Part shown: piece by piece, positions 1-11,888 of the stretch
Layout of the letters: every line of letters begins with the position of its first letter
Position numbering within the stretch: position 1 is the first letter of the stretch
Assembly (NCBI GenBank): GCA_030159075.1
Contig: BROG01000480.1
Coordinates: forward strand, 1-64,000
DNA from: Atrina japonica
Taxonomy: Eukaryota; Mollusca; Bivalvia; Pterioida; Pinnidae
Direction: 5' to 3'
DNA length: 64,000 nt
Notes under the pieces: model-generated
Database searches by the model: none
What the model was told of the DNA's origin: nothing
The model's input: only the letters and a program-made list of their open reading frames with translations
Made by a program: the position numbers and the translations under genes

Positions 1-287
1 TACCAACTCTTGTAGAACAAGTCCATAAAAACAGTGTACCTGGTGAAAAATTGCCTTTCCATTAAAGATAAATTCTATTATATTCTTAGGTCAACTAAGA
101 CTGTTCGCTCTGTAATGTCAGGTGAAATTTTTTTCACAATTCTTAATTTTAAAAATTATGGGTGTCCGTCAATTCTCCCCAGAATTGGTATGTAGCATCT
201 CTGGACCAAGGGAAGTAACTTTTGTATTCCATGTCCTCTAGGATGCAGACTCTGAAAACTGATAAAGTTTATCTTTTTATGTTGAAG

Positions 288-349
288 TATCCCAGCTGGA
301 TTCTGTGGAGTGGCGAGTGGATTATATATTGAGTTCCAGTGAATTAAAG
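288..349 (+). CDS. COMMD4: COMMD4-like exon, start of COMM domain
   Basis: 62 bases after a weak acceptor ending at 287 and before donor gtatgt at 350. The reading is xTA SQLDSVEWRVDYILSSSELK, ending in phase 0. The WRVDY motif is the Trp-rich core of the COMM domain. The left border is uncertain: an in-frame stop about 30 bases upstream forces the exon to begin near here, and an acceptor a few bases further right (after cccag) is the alternative. Confidence 0.75.
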
Positions 350-2990
350 GTATGTTATACATAGTGACCTCTGTCAGGCCACATCAAAAACCCATAAACC
401 ATACTTTAATCGACCAATGAATACACATCTTAAAAGATCTTGAAAGTTTATTGAATGGTAATGAAATGTAACTCATTTTTATAACAAAGAAATTATCAGT
501 CTGCAGAGTTCATTAGGAGCATCTTTAGTGATTTAATGGTATCCAAGGTTATGAAAGTAATATTCTACTACTGGATTTTGTTTGTTCAATGTTGTTTGTA
601 ATATCTAAAATGTTTCAATCATTTTACTATAGGATAAACTTTCAAGATAGCGATGGTAGCATTTTCATAGGTCAAACATGTCATATCTATGAGGTCATTC
701 CAATGTGACCTCATAGCAGGTTTTGTTAGAATCTGTATGTAACATATCAGAAAACGGAAGCGATAATAGATTGGTTTCTAATTAGACTAGCTGGCTGGTG
801 TGGTATCCGTCCATTTTAAGTAAGACAGTGATGGTTGTCTGCAGGACAAGTTGCAAGACAAAAAATAGAAGACAATTCCATGAAAGCTTTTTCTGTCACT
901 TTTTCTTAGTGTAAAAATTTATGAAATGTAGTAACTCCATTTTTTCCAGATTCTTAAAATCTACTTTTGATAAACAACTACCGGTACATCTATCGTTATT
1001 ATGTTTTAACTCATCAACCCCTGAAAAACAATGGACTCTTCTGTAAATCACTGACTTAGACCAGTCCAAATGTGTCTTTAGTGGTGAATGAGTTAATGTT
1101 TGAACAAGTGCCATTTGCATTCAAACAAGTGGATTTGTAGACTACTTGACCCTGCGCAGGACAAGTGAAAATTTTGGTGATTATTAAAATTCTGAAAAAA
1201 GAAGATATTAAAAGAAAAAAAGTTTGATGCTTGTTGACAACCAATGTTGCTTATGAAATGCTTAAAGACCTAATTATAAGGTTAAAAATAGTTGACAAAA
1301 AAATCATCATGACTTTACAGGGGAGATAACTCAGTGAATTTAAGAAATAGTGAATAAATTTGCAAAGATGTTATTATATTATGGGCTGTCTTGGCATGAT
1401 CTGATGTTATTTTAAAGTACAAATATCATGTGTATTTACAGGACATCAATGAGCCCTGCGTACAAATACGACTGAAGATCAAAGACACGGATACCGGAAG
1501 TGTTAAACCAACATCATTTACTATAGGAGCTGACAAATTCAGAATACTTTTAAATGGTATGGTTTCTGCTGGTTTAGTTTTAGCTCTGCATCTAGTGTTT
1601 CATTAATGATATCATGGTGGTTTCATGACATCAGTTCTGTTAGTGGTTTAATTTGATACAAATGCCTGGTGGCATCAAATTTAGTACAGTGGAAACTGTC
1701 TTGAGAGACCACCCCATCTGCCATGAAACTATGGTTTTTCAAGACAGGTGGTGTCTTACGAGAGGTTCTGTGGTACTAAATTTGATGCCACCAGGCAGTG
1801 GCATCTAATTAAACCACTAACAGAACTGTTGTCATGACAAACATGACTTTAACAAAGTGACTTAATGAATGTGGTCTTTCAAGATAGGTGGTCTTTTATA
1901 ACAGCCGTCTTTCAAGACAGATTCCACTGTAATACTTAGTAATATTTGTCAGAGTTATGGATTTCATAAAGTTTTGATTTACTTCAACTATTTGTCGATT
2001 TGCAACTTTTCAGATTTTGTCAAGTACCTCAAATTTCTTTCCTTAAATTTCAACCAAATTTGGTATTTATATTATTTACAAAGTTATAGTTTAAATCAAA
2101 AGAGGCCAAACGAGTGGTCAAGACAATCGTTTCTGTCAATAAGAGTTTAGCGCAAATTGAAAATAAATGTATATTTCTGAAAGAAAAATTGGTGTCATAC
2201 AAGGCCAAATGATAAATCTTAATGTGTTGCCAAATTCATCTAAGATTACCCACTGTAAAATGAATATCTTAGCTTTTGAGAAGTTTAGAATATAAATGAA
2301 GTTATTTGAGTGAAATATCACTTAAGTATAAAATAACTAGCTTGTAACGAAGTACCAGGTACCGGGTTTATGTGTACCCTTGGGGACTCAAACGGCACCA
2401 ACAGTGGCATATTAACAAGATTGAGGTTTAGTTAGATTGCCAATATTCAATATTATTATATAAATTAAAAATAAACGGTTTCTGTTTGAATAAGCCGGTA
2501 TTTAACACTTCAAAATATATCTACATATTCTATGGAGAACCAGTGAATATCATTTCTCAAAATAGAATATGGAAATTCCCTTTTACACTATTGGAATTAC
2601 TCTGATTGTTACTTACATTGTAGGATTAGTATATACATGTATCTAAATATTTACATAATAAAACAGTTATGGATTTTTGAGTGGATGAATATGGTGTAAT
2701 GTTGTCCAAAACACCAATATTGACCTCGATTATTGCCTAGGTCAATATTGTATTTCAGGTCAGTATTACACCATATTCATCCACTTACAAGTCCATAATT
2801 GTTTAATATTTGACATATTTATGGGACTTTACAAGCTTCATAAATGACTTCTCAGAGCATAGATTTTGTCAGACACTTCTTGTTTCATGTACAGTTTTTA
2901 TTTGTTATTATTTTATTTGATCAGTGTTTTTTTTTCTCTTTTGTAGAACTCAAACAAGCTGAAACTGTGATGGAAAGTTTGTCCTCTTGA
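288..2990 (+). CDS. COMMD4: COMMD4-like protein, C-terminal exons (gene enters from the left)
   Basis: Three exons (288-349, 1442-1556, 2947-2990) splice in matching phases and encode the end of a COMM domain ending at TGA 2988-2990. The residues WRVDYILSSS in the first exon, EPCVQIRLK in the second, and ADKFRILLNELKQAE across the second and third junction match the COMMD4 C-terminus as I know it. COMM domain proteins form the Commander complex, which works with the retriever and CCC assemblies in endosomal cargo recycling, and COMMD4 is a ring subunit. The helical N-terminal half and start codon lie left of the window or in exons I cannot recognise. The introns contain foldback elements. The call rests on the C-terminal 73 or so residues only, but the run of identities is long and the spacing is right. 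Confidence 0.85.
1008..1094. mobile_element. Short palindromic MITE, family E, copy 1
   Basis: Begins aactcatcaacccctgaa and ends in its near reverse complement (ttagtggtgaatgagtt), with a shared middle (tggactcttctgtaaatca...gtccaaatgtgtct). Related copies lie at 3006-3086, 25631-25720 and 41321-41405. It sits in a COMMD4 intron and has no coding capacity. Confidence 0.6.
1442..1556 (+). CDS. COMMD4: COMMD4-like penultimate exon
   Basis: 115 bases between acceptor tttacag and donor G|gtatgg. It enters in phase 0 and leaves in phase 1. It encodes DINEPCVQIRLKIKD at the start and FTIGADKFRILLN at the end, the beta strands and last helix of the COMM domain. Confidence 0.85.
1625..1845. mobile_element. 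Foldback element in COMMD4 intron
   Basis: The left arm (tcatgacatcagttctgtta, gtggtttaat, gcctggtggcatcaaattta) is repeated inverted on the right (taaatttgatgccaccaggc, taattaaaccac, taacagaactgttgtcatga). The arms are about 65 bases. The loop holds a gtcttgagagaccac / caagacaggtggt motif that recurs at 16260-16320, 16900-16930 and 39520-39710. Confidence 0.7.
2030..2420. repeat. Old dispersed-repeat remnant
   Basis: Contains segments (acaatcgtttctgtcaataa; gtacccttggggactcaaac) that recur near 47200-47290, 48640-49060 and 56985-57150. These are probably degraded fragments of one larger element. Borders are unclear and no reading frame is recognisable. Confidence 0.4.
2661..2803. mobile_element. 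Palindromic MITE-like element
   Basis: Terminal arms of about 44 bases (aaacagttatggattttt..., inverted as ...aagtccataattgttt) pair with few mismatches. The centre (caatattgacctc...aggtcaatattg) is itself palindromic, so nearly the whole 143 bp folds. It lies about 145 bp upstream of the last COMMD4 exon. No clear target duplication. Confidence 0.7.
2947..2990 (+). CDS. COMMD4: COMMD4-like last exon with stop
   Basis: Acceptor ttttgtag, then 14 codons and TGA. Joined to the G left over from the previous exon it reads ELKQAETVMESLSS, matching the terminal helix of COMMD4. Confidence 0.85.
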
Positions 2991-3005
2991 TAGAGAAAAA
3001 AAATC

Positions 3006-3086
3006 ATAAACCCCTAAAACATAATGGACTCTACTTTACAACATTCCCAGAGCAAGTTCATTTGTGTCTGTAGGGGTGAACAAGTT
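3006..3086. mobile_element. Short palindromic MITE, family E, copy 2
   Basis: Starts ataaacccctaaaacataat and ends gtaggggtgaacaagtta, 15 bases after the COMMD4 stop codon and therefore inside its 3' UTR. Confidence 0.55.
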
Positions 3087-3348
3087 ACAGACTTTGATCA
3101 TTTTGTTTTTTTATGGCTGTGGAATATTAACTACATTGTCAAATATATGAAATATATTATGTAGTTCAAAGGGTCACATGATATGTACCACAAACTGTAC
3201 CAGATTTGTTGTCATGTGACAGTCATGTGACAAAGCAATTTCATTACAAGTGAAATATTTTTTTATATTTATGGACACTTATTGTGCAATATTTTTATAA
3301 ACCAGAGACCATATCCTGAGTCAAATATAAACTGTACAAAATTGAATG

Positions 3349-3354
3349 AATAAA
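3349..3354 (+). terminator. Probable polyadenylation signal of the COMMD4-like gene
   Basis: AATAAA about 360 bases after the stop codon, just before the tandem array that begins near 3430. It is the first canonical hexamer in the 3' UTR. The cleavage site would fall near 3365-3380. Confidence 0.45.
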
Positions 3355-3429
3355 CTTAACCATAAACTTAAGACTTGAACTGTCTTCATGTTATGATATT
3401 CAATTCTTGTTTAGCTTTGGAATAAATTG

Positions 3430-6180
3430 GAACCTCACTACTAAGACTGATGGTTTCAAAATGGTCTTACCTGTTTCAAAATGGTCTTACCACCTGGCTC
3501 CTGGTTACCAAGACCTCCTCACTGACTGTTTCAAAATGGTCTTATCACAAAGTGGTCTCCTGGCTTCTATGACCCCCTCACTGATCCTTTTAAAATGGTC
3601 TTATCACAAAGTGGTCTCCTGGCTACCAAGACCTCCTCACTGACTGTTTCAAAATGGTCTTATCACAAAGTGGTCTCCTGGCTACCAAGACCTCCTCACT
3701 GACTGTTTCAAAATGGTCTTATCACAAAGTGGTCTCCTGGCTACCAAAACCTCCTCACTGACTGTTTCAAAATGGTCTTATCACAAAGTGGTCTCCTCTT
3801 CTGGCTCACTGACAAAATGGTCTTACACAAAGACCTCCTCACTGACTGTTTTAAAATGGTCTTATCACAAAGTGATCTCCTGGCTCACCCAAGACCAAGA
3901 CCTCCTCACCGACTGTTTCAAAATGGTCTTACCACAAAGTGGTCTCCTGGCTACCAAAACCTCCTCACCAACCAATGGATCCTGGTCTCCTGGCTACCAA
4001 GACTGTTTTAAAATGGTCTTATCACAAAGTGTCTCCTGGCTACCAAAACCTCCCTGGCTCAAAAGACCACAAGACCTCCTACCAAGACCTCCTCACTGAC
4101 TGTTTTAAAATGGTCTTATCACAAAGTGATCTCCTCACTGGCTACCAAATGGATCCAAGACCAAGACCTCCCTCACTGACTGTTTTAAAGTGGTCCTTAT
4201 CACTAACTGTGATATCACTGGTCTCCTGGCTACCAAGACCTCCTCACTGACTGTTTTAAAATGTCTTTTAAAGTGGTCCTTATCACCTCCAAACTGTTTT
4301 AAAATGGTCTTATCACAAAGTGATCTCCTGGCTACCAAGACCAAGACCTCCTCACTGACTGTTTTAAAATGGTCTTATCACAAAGTGGTCTCCTGGCTAC
4401 CAAGACCAAGACCTCCTCACTGACTGTTTTAAAATGGTCTCCTGGTCTTATCACTGACAAAGTCACAAAGTGGTCTCCTGGCTACCAAGACCAAGACCTC
4501 CTCACTGTTTTAAACTGTTTTATCAAAATGGTACCAAGACCTCCTACTGACAAATGGTACCACAAAGTGGTCTCCTGGCTACCAAGACCTCCTCACTGAC
4601 TGTTTTAAAATGGTCTTACCACAAAGTGGTCTCCTGGCTACCAAGACCAAGACCTCCTCACTGACTTTTAAAATGGTCTTATCACAAAGTGGTCTCCTGG
4701 CTACCAAGACCTGACCAAGACCACTCTCCTGGCTCACTGACTGTTTTAAAATGGTCTTATCACAAAGTGGTCTCCTGGCTACCAAGACCTCCTCACTGAC
4801 TGTTTTAAAATGGTCTTATCACAAAGTGATCTCCTGGCTACCAAGACCTCCTCACTGACTGTTTTAAAATGGTCTTACCACAAAGTGATCTCCTGGCTAC
4901 CAAGACCTCCTCACTGACTGTTTTAAAATGGTCTCCTGGCTACCACAAACCTCCTCAGTGGTCTCCTGGCTTATCCAAGACCTGGCTACCAAGACCTCCT
5001 CACTGACTTTTAAAATGGTCTTATCACAAAGTGGTCTCCTGGCTACCAAGACCTCCTCACTGACTGTTTTAAAATGGTCCTTTTAAAATGGTCTTATCAC
5101 AAAGTGGTCTCCTGGCTACCAAGACCTCCTCACTGACTTTTAAAATGGTCTTATCACAAAGTGGTCTCCTGGCTACCAAGACCTCCTCACTGACTGTTTT
5201 AAAAATGGTCTTATCACAAAGTGGTCTCCTGGCTACCAAGACCAAGACCTCCTCACTTTTGACTGTCTTTTCACAAAATGGTCTTATCACCAACTGTGAT
5301 CTTATCACTGGCTACCAAGACCAAGACCTCCTCACTGACTGTTTTAAAATGGTCTTATCACAAAGTGGTCTCCTGGCTTATCACAAAGTGATCTTACCAC
5401 AAAGTGGTCTCCTGGCTACCAAGACCAAGACCTCCTCACTGACTGTTTTAAAATGGTCTTATCACAAAGTGGTCTCCTGGCTACCAAGACCTCCTCACTG
5501 ACTGTTTTAAAATGGTCTTATCACAAAGTGGTCTCCTGGCTACCAAGACCTCCTCACTGACTGTTTTAAAATGGTCTTATCACAAAGTGGTCTCCTGGCT
5601 ACCAAGACCAAGACCAAGACCTCCTCACTGACTGGTCTTATAAAATGGTCTCCTTACCACAGAAGTGACTTCTAAAATGGCTACCCAAGACCTCCTCACT
5701 GACTTTTGTTTTATCAAAATGGTCCTTACCACAAAGTGTCTTATCTCCTGGCTACCAAGACCTCCTCACTGACTGTTTTAAAATGGGTGACTTTTATCAC
5801 AAAGTGGTCTCCTGGCTACCAAGCTCCTACCATGGTCTTATCACAAACCTCCTACCACTGACTCACTGTTTTAAAATGGTCTTATACCACAAAGTGGTCT
5901 CACCTGGCTGGCTACCAAACCTCCTCACCTGGTCTTATCTCACTGGCTACTCACCAACTGTTTTTGGTCTTATCAAAATGGTACCTTACCAACCACACAA
6001 AGTGGTTTCCTGGCTACCAAGACCTCCTCACCTGGCTATCAGACCTCCTCACCAACTGTTTTAAACCCATTCACTGACTGTTTTAAAATGGTCTTACCAC
6101 AAAGTGGTCTCCTGGCTACCAAGACCTCCTCACTGACTGTTTCAAAATGGTTTTATCACTGAAGTTTAAGTGGTCTCTTA
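3430..6180. repeat. Minisatellite array, about 59-bp unit
   Basis: About 2.75 kb of tandem copies. The consensus runs cctcctcactgactgtttta, then aaatggtcttatcac, then aaagtggtctcctggctacc, then aagac. The right half is more scrambled, with partial units and extra 'ccaagac' blocks. The long open frames through it are consequences of the repeat and are not genes. A degenerate tail (gtggtctcttaagtgac, 6170-6280) may be the single-copy ancestor. Confidence 0.92.
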
Positions 6181-6479
6181 AGTGACTTTTCTAATATTTA
6201 TTTTGAACTTTTCAAGACATTGAATATTAATGGTTTTAAATGTAAGATGGTCTCCTAACTGAGGTGGTCTGACGGTGAGGTCCTACTCTAGTTTCTTTTT
6301 GTCACAAAACATGGCAACATGAAGATGAGAAAAAGGAATACGATACAAGAGAATGACTTTTTCTCTCCCTGTCACATCTTTCTATGTTGAATTTAATTAT
6401 TTTTGTCATTTCCCTTGGAAAAGACTGCCAGCGTTTTTCAATTTAACATATTTCCTGCTTGGTATATAGACAAAGAAAC

Positions 6480-6790
6480 ATAGATTGGTATGTCAGACCA
6501 GGAAGTTCAATGGTTATATCACCTGCACAGGTTGTAGAAAACTTAGGTTAAAATCCCAGTCTGGCTGTTCACTTGTACTCGCCTGTTACAGATGTTGCCC
6601 ATCTATACAACTCAGGATGTTGGTATGAGTCTCGTGTGAGATTTCATTGGAGTGTGAAATCTCACAAAGAAGGGAGGATGACTGTAACGGGAACTGATGT
6701 GTCAGATCGAGGAGCTCAGTGGGTAGTGCACCTGCACAGATTTAAGAAGGCCCGGATTCGAATCCCAGTCAGTTTGTTCACTTTACCTAC
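6480..6790 (+). mobile_element. Two tRNA-like SINE heads about 220 bp apart
   Basis: The second copy (about 6705-6790) has a box A-like gagctcagtgggtagtgcac and a box B ggattcgaatccc. The first (about 6495-6570) is a degraded version of the same head (tcaatggttatatcacctgc, aaaatcccagtctggctgtt). No true tRNA cloverleaf is complete, so I read them as SINE heads. Confidence 0.5.
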
Positions 6791-6909
6791 AACAAAAAAT
6801 GTGGTAAAAGTACAAAGAACAAAATTATAAAACTGAATAACAAAATGATTGAAGAATGCACAGTATGACACAGAACAATTAACAACTTGGCATTTATAAA
6901 ATGTAGGTT

Positions 6910-8250
6910 AATATTAAAAATGTCAAATCATATGATGTGTCATATTAAACAAAATGTCAGATTATACAAAATATCAGATTATTAAAAAATATCAGATTAT
7001 ACAAAATGTCAAATTATACAAAATGTCAGATTATAAGAAAATATCAGATTATACAAAATTTCATATTATAGGCCTACTTAATGACAAATTGTACAAAATT
7101 TCAAATCACACGAAATGTCAGATTATCAAAATATCAGATTATACAAATTGAATGTCAGATTATACAAAATGTCAAATTATACAAAATGTCAGATTATAAG
7201 AAAATATCAGATTATACAAAATTTCATATTATAGGCCTACTTAATGACAAATTGTACAAAATTTCAAATCACACGAAATGTCAGATTATAAAAATGACAG
7301 ATTATACGAAAGATGTCAGATTATACAAATTGAATGTCAGATTATACAAAATGTCAGATTACACAGAATATCAGATTAAACAAAATTTCAAATCACACGA
7401 AATGTCAGATTATACAAAAGATGTCAGATAATACAAAATATCAGATTACACAAAATATCAGATTACACAAAAAGTCAGATTATAAAAATATCAGATTATA
7501 CAAAATTTCAGATTGTAAAAATATCAGATTTTACAAAATGTCAGATTATAAAAATATCAGATTATACAAAATGTCAGATTATAAAAATATCAGATTATAC
7601 AAAATGAAATATTATGCAAAAGATGTCAGATTATACAAATTGAATGTCATATAATACAAAGTGTCAGATTAAACAAAAAGTCAGCTGTTAAAAAAAATAT
7701 CAGATTAATACAAAAAGACAGATTTTACAAATTGTCACATTATACAAAATGTCAGATCATAAACATTTCAGATTATACAAAAAGACAGATTATACAAAAT
7801 TTCTGATTATACTAAATGTTGGATTGTACAAAATGTCAGATTATACAAAATATCAGATTATATAAAATGTCTGGTTATACAAAATGTCAGAATTTATAAC
7901 AAAATGACAGATACAAAATCTGAAATTATACAAAATGTCAGATTATTCAGAATAGAGATTTAAAACCATATTCAAGTCATACAAAAGTGTTTTAAAATGT
8001 CAGATCAAGTAAAATGTCAAAATATACAAAATATCACATTGCTCAAAATTTTAGACTATATAAAATGTCAGATTAATCAAAAATTAGATATAGCACAAAA
8101 TGTCAGATCATACAAAATGTTGAAATAAGTAATACAATATGTCAAGATAATACAGTTATACAAATTTTCTGTCTGATCACACAAAGTATCCGATCATACA
8201 AAGTAACAAGTTATCATATGAAAATGCAAAGCACATGACAGATTCATTAC
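6910..8250. repeat. AT-rich array of 16-18 bp units
   Basis: Irregular copies of tcagattatacaaaatg with units drifting to tcagattataaaaata and related forms. A higher-order duplication is visible: a block of about 105 bp at 7020-7125 returns at 7188-7293, 168 bp later, including the odd insert cctacttaatgacaaattg. The array grades into the regular 33-bp array on its right. Confidence 0.9.
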
Positions 8251-8253
8251 AAA

Positions 8254-8862
8254 ATGTCAGATTATACAAATTTCAGATCATATGACAAGTCAGATTATAC
8301 AAATTTCAGATCATATGACAAGTCAGATTATACAAATTTCAGATCATATGACAAGTCGGATTATACAAATTTCAGATCATATGACAAGTCGGATTATACA
8401 AATTTCAGATCATATGACAAGTCGGATTATACAAATTTCAGATCATATGACAAGTCGGATTATACAAATTTTAGATCATATGACAAATCAGATTATACAA
8501 ATTACAGACCATATGACAAATCAGATTATACAAATTTCAGATCATATGACAAGTCAGATTATACAAATTTCAGATCATATGACAAATCAGATTATACAAA
8601 TTACAGACCATATGACAAATCAGATTATACAAATTTCAGATCATATGACAAGTCAGATTATACAAATTTCAGATCATATGACAAATCAGATTATACAAAT
8701 TTCAGATCATATGAAAAATCAGATTATACAAATTTCAGATCATATGACAAGTCAGATTATACAAATTTCAGATCATATGACAAGTCAGATTATACAAATT
8801 TCAGATCATATGACAAATCAGATTATACAAATTTCAGATCATATGACAAGTCAGATTATACA
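8254..8862. repeat. Regular 33-bp tandem array, about 18 units
   Basis: The unit is tcagattatacaaatttc followed by agatcatatgacaag, repeated about 18 times with few changes. Because 33 is a multiple of 3 and the unit lacks stops in two frames, two overlapping + strand frames stay open for about 600 bp (units SDYTNFRSYDK and, in the other frame, QIIQISDHMTS). I do not call either as a gene. Confidence 0.93.
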
Positions 8863-9180
8863 AAATGTCAATTAATACAAAATGTAATTTAAGGTACAAA
8901 ATGTTAGATCATACAAAATCTGAAGTTATACAAAAATGTCATTATATACAAAATGTCAGATTATTGAAATTATGAGATTATACAAAATTTCATGTCATAC
9001 AAAATCATTTGAAAAAAATGTCAAATCAAGTAAAATGTCAGAATAAACAAAATTATACAAAATTTTAGATCACAGAAATTGTCGGATTATACAAATTTTC
9101 TGATTACACATAATGTTAGATCGTACAAAATATTAGAGTACATAAATTTCACATCAGACAGATTATCAGATTATACAAAA
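8863..9180. repeat. Degenerate right flank of the AT-rich array
   Basis: Diverged 'tacaaaatgtcagatta' words continue to about 9180, fading into ordinary sequence. Confidence 0.7.
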
Positions 9181-10873
9181 TGTTGTTTATATAAATACAA
9201 ATATGATATGGCATCCGCACATGAGGGAGAAAATCATAATTACGGAATACAGTTATATTTTATCCATTTTCGACTCTTTCATTTCTGAATGTCTTGACAC
9301 TTCCGGTTTTGTATTTGGGCTTATCCTGGTTATAGGCTAGGTGTTCCTTAAAATTTTGATGCACTTTTGCGATAAAGTATGATAATTAGGTAAGTCAATG
9401 TATTTTGCAATAAGATGTTCGTAGATTGGACAAGATATCTTACTTCAGTTATACAGAGACAAGGGAGTCAGCAGTTTTCTGTTTCCTTATTTGAATAGTA
9501 TTGCGGTAATGTCATGATGTTGCTGAAGCTTTGAGGGGCGGCGGTTCATCCCAGTCCAACATCAAGCCTTCTATGTAGTTGTCTGTTATATACCTCTCTG
9601 TCCGGAATCATAGATAATAAGACATAGGTAATAGTACCTATAGCTATGGAGTGGGCGGATACTTTCGTCAGCAGTTTTCCAAGTTGTTTTTAAATTAACA
9701 ATAACATGTACTGATGTAGATAAATTTTCCATTGGTTTAAATAAAAATAATATGAAGTACGACATTGCTTTGAAAGCAAACGCAGCTCCTGAGTTAAAAA
9801 TGCGGGGAAAAGCATTCTTGAGAAGTGTATCCTATCTCATAAGGGAAAAACTTTTCTTGCAAAGTTTATTTGTGACGTCAAATATTTAGAACACTACTGG
9901 CAGTGGACCAATTCTTGTCGAATATCTATTCTCACCAACGCTATGATTTAATGTTTTAACTATAAAATCGCAATATCAAAACATGGATGGTTGTTTGAAG
10001 AAATGTGTTTAGTCAAAATGTTTGTGCAAAATATTGGTGAAATACAAGTCACAATGCCAGAATAACACCCACCTTCACCTTAATACTCCCAGATTTGGAA
10101 GCATGCAGGCCTTTTTCTGTCAAGTTTTGGAAAATTTGGTGGGTGCTTTTAATTATTAGTTTGGACTGTTTCTACCAGTGTGTGAGACTATATTCCCTTG
10201 TCTGCCAGTCCATCTATTAGGGTCTAGGTAAAAAATTTGTAATTGCTCGCGATTTACTAAATAATGGTTTCACAGGTAGGATACTTTTATTGATACATTA
10301 ATACATTCAGAATGCTTGTTAGTCATTTGTTAAGATGTCTGTCACTGTATCCACTAGTTAACTGTGTCTGATAATTAGAGGCAGACATAATATATAATAT
10401 AATATATGATATATTGTAAATCTAGTTTTATTTGCCTGAAGTCAGAAGTGTTCTTGCTTGCAAAAATAAAATCATTGCATAATGAAGTATGGTGATATTA
10501 ATAGTATGAAGAAATGGGCATCCAAAATCACGAAAATATCATCTCGCATATTAAAATAGATTTCAAACTTGTGTTTCATGAAAATAAAAAACCCTGAAAA
10601 TTTCCATATTTACAGTATATACCAGTATGCATTTTTCAGTCAGTGTTATACTTGTTTCATGTAAAAGAGCTTTCACCCAGTGCATATAGGTCTTAAGTTT
10701 GTTGAATAGATTGAATGTGTATTGAATTTGATGACCTCATGATTGGTAGACACTGTCTTAACAATGGCAGAAAGGTGATCTGTCTGTTCCTCATTGCAGT
10801 AAACTGTTGTCCAACGATAAAAACTAATGAAGATTCAGGATTTAAAGATCTAGAGGATATGTTTCCCTAAACC
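9181..10873. other. Intergenic stretch, no gene seen
   Basis: No coding exon is recognisable. An ETS-type core promoter word (gacacttccggttttg, 9296-9311) lies here, and an untranslated first exon of the RALBP1-like gene could be in or near this stretch, since its first coding exon (12161) begins with a splice acceptor. That placement is a guess. Confidence 0.3.
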
Positions 10874-11888
10874 TACCGTATTTTATGGCCTATAGGTCGA
10901 TGTGGGGGATAGGTCGAATGGCCGATTTTTGGCAAAAATCCAGGTTTAAGTATTAGATAAGTCGAAGTGGAGGACAGGTCGATATCGACAGAGATGGAAA
11001 CTTGAATGGGAGAACACAAAAATACATCGTTTATATTTAATAACTGGTGCTAACACGATGGTAGCCTACTAAAATTATCAGAGTGATTGGCCTAATTTAC
11101 GGTACATTATTAAATAGGAGTGATTAAAAAGCATAGAAGTTGCATTTTATCATATTTCACATCACTTATATTACTCGTGTGTACTGATTATGTATACAAA
11201 CATCGCCATTATGTTACCTATCAAATCATCATTAAATTCTTTATGCTGTTTACACAAGCGACCTCAATCCTTGTCTTATCCTTACATTGGCCTAAATTAT
11301 TATGCTGCTGCAATTGTCAAACAATTAAATACTCAAGGTCGAGTGTCAATTAATTTATGTAACACCTTTTCCAAAACTTTCCCAACTTCAAAGACTGCCG
11401 CACGATCGTTATCAGTTGAAGGTCACGTTCCAGTGAACACAGCTTGTAGTGTCCTGAAAGTCTGAATGAAGACTTCAACTTCACAGCGGGGTGCCGAGAT
11501 AAGGGAATCATTCAAAAGTATAAACTGTCCGGTATAAATATTATGTAAACGATGTATTTTTATTACGCAGTTTCTGACACAGTCTTGAATCCCAATGATA
11601 TTGTAACTTGAAAGATCATTATTTTGTCACTTGATTATGAACACAGTGCATTACGCACACACTAGGTCACATTTAATAGTCCTACTAAGTGTAAATACAA
11701 ATGGGTGTTTGGAGTAGGCCCCTAGATTATCCTGTGGAAAATGTTGAATTACGATGTTTAAATGAGGAATTACAGATACAAGTTAAATATTTCACTATTT
11801 TTTTCTAAGATAAGTCGATGCGGTGAATAGGTCAAGGTCACAACTTTGGAGAAAAAAAATATCGACCTATAGGCCGTAAAATACGGTA
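10874..11888. mobile_element. Nonautonomous DNA transposon with 28-bp terminal inverted repeats
   Basis: Left end taccgtattttatggcctat (then aggtcgat), right end atcgacctataggccgtaaa (then atacggta). The two are reverse complements over 28 bases with one mismatch. If TA is the duplicated target, the element proper is CCGTATTTTA...TAAAATACGG, which fits Tc1/mariner/pogo-type insertion. Subterminal copies of a(t)aggtcga and aagtcga recur at both ends. The interior has no transposase frame. Confidence 0.75.

Noticed and set aside
90..121. A 32-base acceptor-to-donor segment (ending atgtcag|gtgaaa) that could be an upstream COMMD4 exon
   Set aside because: It reads STKTVRSVMS in the only open frame and does not resemble the COMMD4 segment expected there (the human equivalent contains LRVCSLR).
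6700..6780. tRNA gene at the box A / box B pair
   Set aside because: The spacing and sequence between the boxes do not fold into a complete cloverleaf by eye, and a degraded sister copy lies 220 bp upstream; read as SINE heads.
8254..8892. 212-codon frame of 11-residue repeats (SDYTNFRSYDK)
   Set aside because: Automatic result of a 33-bp tandem unit without stops; a second frame is equally open, the flanks are the same repeat decayed, and there is no promoter or homology.
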